DNA from: Phaeobacter sp.
Lineage (GTDB): Bacteria; Pseudomonadota; Alphaproteobacteria; Rhodobacterales; Rhodobacteraceae
Direction of reading: 5' to 3'
Length of the DNA: 32,848 nucleotides
Assembly (NCBI RefSeq): GCF_022825805.1
Contig: NZ_JAJDWC010000025.1
Location: 1 to 32,848, forward strand
Shown: piece after piece, positions 29,728 to 32,848 of the stretch
How the letters are laid out: the number at the start of each line of letters is the position of its first letter
Position numbering within the stretch: the stretch's first letter is position 1
Notes under the pieces: generated by a model
The model's input: the letters and a program-made list of their open reading frames with translations, nothing else
The model's database searches: none
What the model was told of the DNA's origin: nothing
Position numbers and translations under genes: made by a program

Positions 29728-32721
29728 CTAGCCGCTTACAGACCTTGCAGCCACAGATTGCCGTCTGGGGGCACGTACGGATCCCATGCGGCGCAACTTA
29801 TGCCAGCCCGTCAGTCGGCCGGTCATAATCCGCCACAAAGAGCGGTAGACGTTGATGATCAGCAACTGGCGATAGATCAGTCTGTTGAGCAGCAACAGGA
29901 ATACCATGTGTCGTGGGACAGAGGGCTCTGATCTTACGGCATAGTCCGCCATGATCATTTCCAGCATCGGAAGCGACAGGAAAATTCCCATGACAAGGTA
30001 GTCATGCGTTGAAAATGCGTTGAAGCTTGAGCCATCAAAACTCCCAACAAACCGCACGACCATCAGCACCATCAGCAGATCAATGATCGGCCCCAAGAGT
30101 GGCATGACCACACCAAACAAAACCAGATCAGTCAGCCCGATCAAGCCAACGGCATGACCCTGGCGAATGGTTTTGCGGTGCTTCCAGGCCGATTGCAGGA
30201 TCCCAATTGACCAACGCATCCGCTGCTTCATCAGCGTGCCAACCGATGCAGGCGCTTCTGTGTAGGCATAGGCGCGTTCGGCGGCGCGCACCTTATATCC
30301 GTTCTTCAGCAAAGAGATGGTCAGGTCGGTGTCTTCTGCCAAAGTCTGGCTGGAGTAGTATCCGCAGGCGCGCACTGCGTCGGTTCGCCAGGCTCCGAAT
30401 GCGCCAGGCACAACCATGATGGCATTGATGGTTTCATAGGCGCGGCGATCAATGTTTTGGGCGACTGTATATTCCAGCTTTTCTAGTTTGGTCAGCAGGT
30501 TGTTGGGATTGCCAACCATCACCTTACCCGCCACCGCGCCAACATCGCTTTGCCGCATGGGTTGCAACAGACGTCGGATGGCATCTGGTGCGACAATCGT
30601 ATCGGCATCGATGGCGACGACGAAATCGGTTGTGACGTGGGAAAACGCCAGGTTGGCGGCTTTCCATTTGCCACCGTTTGGCTGGCGCAGGATCTGGATT
30701 CTTGGGTCCCGTATGTAGGTTTCGACAACCAGATCATATGTGCCGTCTGTTGATCCATCGTCGACCACTAGAACCGACAGATGCGGATAGTCGGATGCAA
30801 GCACACTGTCGATTGTTTGGACAATACCGGTTGCTTCGTTGAACGCAGGGATCACCACTGTGACAGGGGGGGTGAAATCGCCAGTTCTGCAGCGCAGATC
30901 GGTTTGCGCCAGCCGTTTGGCCCGGATCGCCATGATGAATAGGGCCAAGGCTCGTAGCACGCCCAGCAGTACAGCAAATGGCACAAGATAGCTGATCCAG
31001 GTGACACTGTTGCCCACACCGGAAAACGCCAGTGATTCAAATGTTTCCAGAGAGCTGACTTCGCGGGTTTCATAGGCCGGGCCGACCTGCGTCATGGCCT
31101 CTTGCAGTGTCAGGAATTCATACCCGCGTCCCTTGAGCTCGGGGATCAACATGCGGAGCGCCTCAACCGTTGTCGCCCGATTGCCACCACCATCGTGGAG
31201 CATGATGACCTGGCCAGTGCCATCCAGCTTGTCCAAAGTGAATTCAACCAGTTGCTCCGCGCTGAGATCGCGCCAATCTGGCGGCACGATTGTGGCGCCA
31301 AGCAGGTGGTATCGCTGATCCACGATTTCCTTGATGCGCCGCGCCAACTCCCCTTCGAGCGGACCTGGGCCGCGAACAAAAGGAGCGCGGAAAACCACGG
31401 GGGACAGGCCTGTCATCCAGGAAAACATGCGTGATTGTAGGGCCAGTTCCACCTTCACCCGACCTGGGCTGACCTTGTCCATTTCAGGGTGGCTGAATGT
31501 ATGCAGACCAAAATCCATATTGGCGTTGGTCATTTCGGTCACCAGCGCCTTTTGCTCAAACATGTGGTTGCCGACCATGAAAAACGTGGCAGAGACATCC
31601 TCGTCCCGCAGAATGTTGAGAATATCGCGCGTGTAGGTTTCGGTTGGACCATCATCGAAGGTGAGCAAGATGGTTTTGTCCGGGAGCGCGGCATAGAGCT
31701 CTGCCACCATCGGCACGGGCAATGGGTTCGTTTCGGCTTTCAAAATGCGGTTGGTTTCTGGATCGCGATCGATATGACGGCGTCCGATGCGGCTGTCCTC
31801 GCCAAAGCGGATAAAGGCGCCTTCGCCGCGGTAGGATACAAACGATCCCAGATCGATGTTGTTGAGACTGTCGGCAGCACGATCAGAAAAAACGTCTGGG
31901 TGGGACAGCAGGGGCCAGATCGATGGATCTTCTTGTCCCAGTCCCCACATCGCAACGGAGTCGATGCCTGCAGTGTGCAAAGCCAACAACTGGCTGTAGT
32001 GGCTGACCGCGTCCAAATACCAGATCATGTTGCGCGCGCCGTCCTGATCCATGAAGGATATCAACCCATGCGCCTGATCCGCGTCAAAGCCAGCAAAGCC
32101 TCTGAACTGGTCAGCTTTGGCCATGGCGTTTGCATAGCTGATGAAGCGTGGCGTTTCTGACACGGAGGTCCAGTGGACACCGCCTGTGGGCATGCCGATG
32201 ACCAAACGCTCAGAGGGGATGACCGATTTTGCGTCCGCCAGCACCGATTCAAACCAGGTCAGGGGAGCAGGCGATTCTTTGCGTTCGGTCAGTCGGTCCT
32301 GGTCTTGCAGAGCAGGTACAATCACGCGGTCAGGAAGCTGCCGGGCAGAGCTCAACCCTGCGATCTGGCTTGGGGCGATTGTGACACAGCTTTCAATATT
32401 GCGCGCATCAAACATCGGCTGGATAGCCTCCAGCCGGGCGAGGGCACCAGCGCTTTCGGCAGCGGTGAGTTTGCGCAGATCGAAGCAGAGGCCTGACCAG
32501 TTTTCAGTCGCTGCAAGGGTAACCGATTGGCTCCAGACGTTGGTGTTAGCAACGGAAAGCGCCTCGGGCAGCACTTCTACCAACGGCTGGATTTCATAGC
32601 CCTCATAGGGATTGGAGCTGACCAGATATGGGATCTTTTCTCCGGGCTGTGTGGTTTGCATCCACTCAATCCCGGTTTTGCCAAACGTCAACCACTCCGG
32701 GACAAATACTGTCGCTAACAA
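29728..32721 (-). CDS. GH18-like / NodB deacetylase / GT2 synthase fusion, 5' truncated by IS
   Basis: 997 open residues. GH18-like region about 25-345 (SVAMWGLGQEDPSIW near its end), though the catalytic DxDxE position reads CFDLR (79-83), so hydrolase activity is doubtful. NodB/CE4 deacetylase about 348-545 with all five motifs: TFDDGP (D356, D357), HTFSHP (H407, H411), RAPF (R445), PPDW (D482), LHD (H509). Then membrane helix about 572-600, GT2 synthase about 618-840 (DDGS 654-657, DAD 705-707, EDTD 797-800, QRMRW 833-837) and C-terminal membrane helices. This resembles a one-chain PgaB-PgaC: synthesis plus deacetylation of a beta-linked GlcNAc-type polymer. The frame has no native start: it runs into the IS at 32728 and begins with a TTG. 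The export helix that should precede the GH18 region is missing, so the allele is probably inactive. Confidence 0.85.
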   Translation of the reverse strand: MLATVFVPEWLTFGKTGIEWMQTTQPGEKIPYLVSSNPYEGYEIQPLVEVLPEALSVANTNVWSQSVTLAATENWSGLCFDLRKLTAAESAGALARLEAIQPMFDARNIESCVTIAPSQIAGLSSARQLPDRVIVPALQDQDRLTERKESPAPLTWFESVLADAKSVIPSERLVIGMPTGGVHWTSVSETPRFISYANAMAKADQFRGFAGFDADQAHGLISFMDQDGARNMIWYLDAVSHYSQLLALHTAGIDSVAMWGLGQEDPSIWPLLSHPDVFSDRAADSLNNIDLGSFVSYRGEGAFIRFGEDSRIGRRHIDRDPETNRILKAETNPLPVPMVAELYAALPDKTILLTFDDGPTETYTRDILNILRDEDVSATFFMVGNHMFEQKALVTEMTNANMDFGLHTFSHPEMDKVSPGRVKVELALQSRMFSWMTGLSPVVFRAPFVRGPGPLEGELARRIKEIVDQRYHLLGATIVPPDWRDLSAEQLVEFTLDKLDGTGQVIMLHDGGGNRATTVEALRMLIPELKGRGYEFLTLQEAMTQVGPAYETREVSSLETFESLAFSGVGNSVTWISYLVPFAVLLGVLRALALFIMAIRAKRLAQTDLRCRTGDFTPPVTVVIPAFNEATGIVQTIDSVLASDYPHLSVLVVDDGSTDGTYDLVVETYIRDPRIQILRQPNGGKWKAANLAFSHVTTDFVVAIDADTIVAPDAIRRLLQPMRQSDVGAVAGKVMVGNPNNLLTKLEKLEYTVAQNIDRRAYETINAIMVVPGAFGAWRTDAVRACGYYSSQTLAEDTDLTISLLKNGYKVRAAERAYAYTEAPASVGTLMKQRMRWSIGILQSAWKHRKTIRQGHAVGLIGLTDLVLFGVVMPLLGPIIDLLMVLMVVRFVGSFDGSSFNAFSTHDYLVMGIFLSLPMLEMIMADYAVRSEPSVPRHMVFLLLLNRLIYRQLLIINVYRSLWRIMTGRLTGWHKLRRMGSVRAPRRQSVAARSVSG

Positions 32722-32727
32722 GCGATA

Positions 32728-32848
32728 TGTCCGGTGTAGGTAACATGCGATCTGTCCGGTTTTATCATGTCTCCGAAAGGAGGCGTTATGAAGCGGACAG
32801 AAGTGTTACAGGAAGTTCGACTTATGAAGTTCGAAGACGTGTATTCGC
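32728..32848 (+). mobile_element. Left end of an insertion sequence (copy of the element at 1-118)
   Basis: The element begins TGTCCGGTGTAGGTAACATG at 32728. The 32-bp end matches the inverted end at 87-118 at about 28 positions, including the internal TGTCCG repeat (32753-32758). It lies in the same orientation as the left copy and interrupts the exopolysaccharide gene. The element continues beyond the window. Confidence 0.85.
32788..32848 (+). CDS. Transposase N-terminus (partial)
   Basis: ATG at 32788, preceded by AAAGGAGG, opens MKRTEVLQEVRLMKFEDVYS and runs off the window end. From memory this opening is typical of the ISNCY/IS1202-like transposases (N-terminal helix-turn-helix, then a DDE integrase core) common in Rhodobacterales. 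Only 20 residues are visible, so the family is a moderate-confidence call. Confidence 0.75.
   Translation, partial: MKRTEVLQEVRLMKFEDVYS

Overview
The window looks like chromosomal DNA of a marine Rhodobacterales bacterium (Roseobacter group). The reasons are moderately GC-rich coding with Roseobacter-like proteins throughout, a G-run/C-run tandem-hairpin intergenic repeat with a CCCCGGAGTATTT-like tail of the kind seen in that order, and the gene set itself: asd next to a beta-carbonic anhydrase, aromatic catabolism, HAAT and polyamine-type ABC importers. This assignment is inference from protein character, not from a marker gene. No rRNA, tRNA or CRISPR array was seen.

Layout. 1-118 is the right end of an insertion sequence and 32728-32848 is the left end, with the transposase start, of a copy of the same element in the same orientation. 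Both window ends stop about 120 bp inside the element, so the window may be a whole draft-assembly contig bounded by a multicopy IS. 298-5119 holds housekeeping genes: a small Hpt-like protein, carbonic anhydrase, a DUF3095 cyclase-like protein, an MFS transporter and asd, which ends in a clear terminator. 5369-17345 is one long minus-strand block of twelve genes: hpaF-hpaE-hpaD-aromatic amino acid decarboxylase-FAH family (HpaG-like)-hpaH-hpaI, then a five-gene HAAT-type ABC importer (binding protein, two ATPases, two permeases). A divergent MarR-type hpaR (17547-17993) faces it across a promoter with a plausible operator.

The hpa genes encode ring cleavage and lower-pathway steps for homoprotocatechuate (3,4-dihydroxyphenylacetate) down to pyruvate and succinic semialdehyde. 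No 4-hydroxyphenylacetate hydroxylase (HpaBC) is present. Instead an aromatic L-amino acid decarboxylase sits inside the operon, which suggests that catecholic amino acids or amines such as L-DOPA or dopamine are fed into the pathway. An amine oxidase would have to lie elsewhere.

17990-24500 is a second module. An alkaline-phosphatase-superfamily hydrolase resembling phosphonate monoester hydrolases and a glycerate 2-kinase are on the minus strand. Divergent from them are a DeoR-type regulator, a Na+/phosphate cotransporter family protein with a PhoU-like tail, and an EamA permease. After a 422-bp gap, 24923-29548 is a Pot-type polyamine ABC operon whose last permease has an unusual C-terminal extension: an extra membrane helix, a charged helix and a duplicated GFGGAF motif. 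It ends in a strong terminator.

29728-32721 (minus) is a single polypeptide with GH18-like, NodB deacetylase and GT2 synthase modules, resembling a one-chain exopolysaccharide synthase/deacetylase. Its 5' end, which should carry the export signal, has been removed by the IS.
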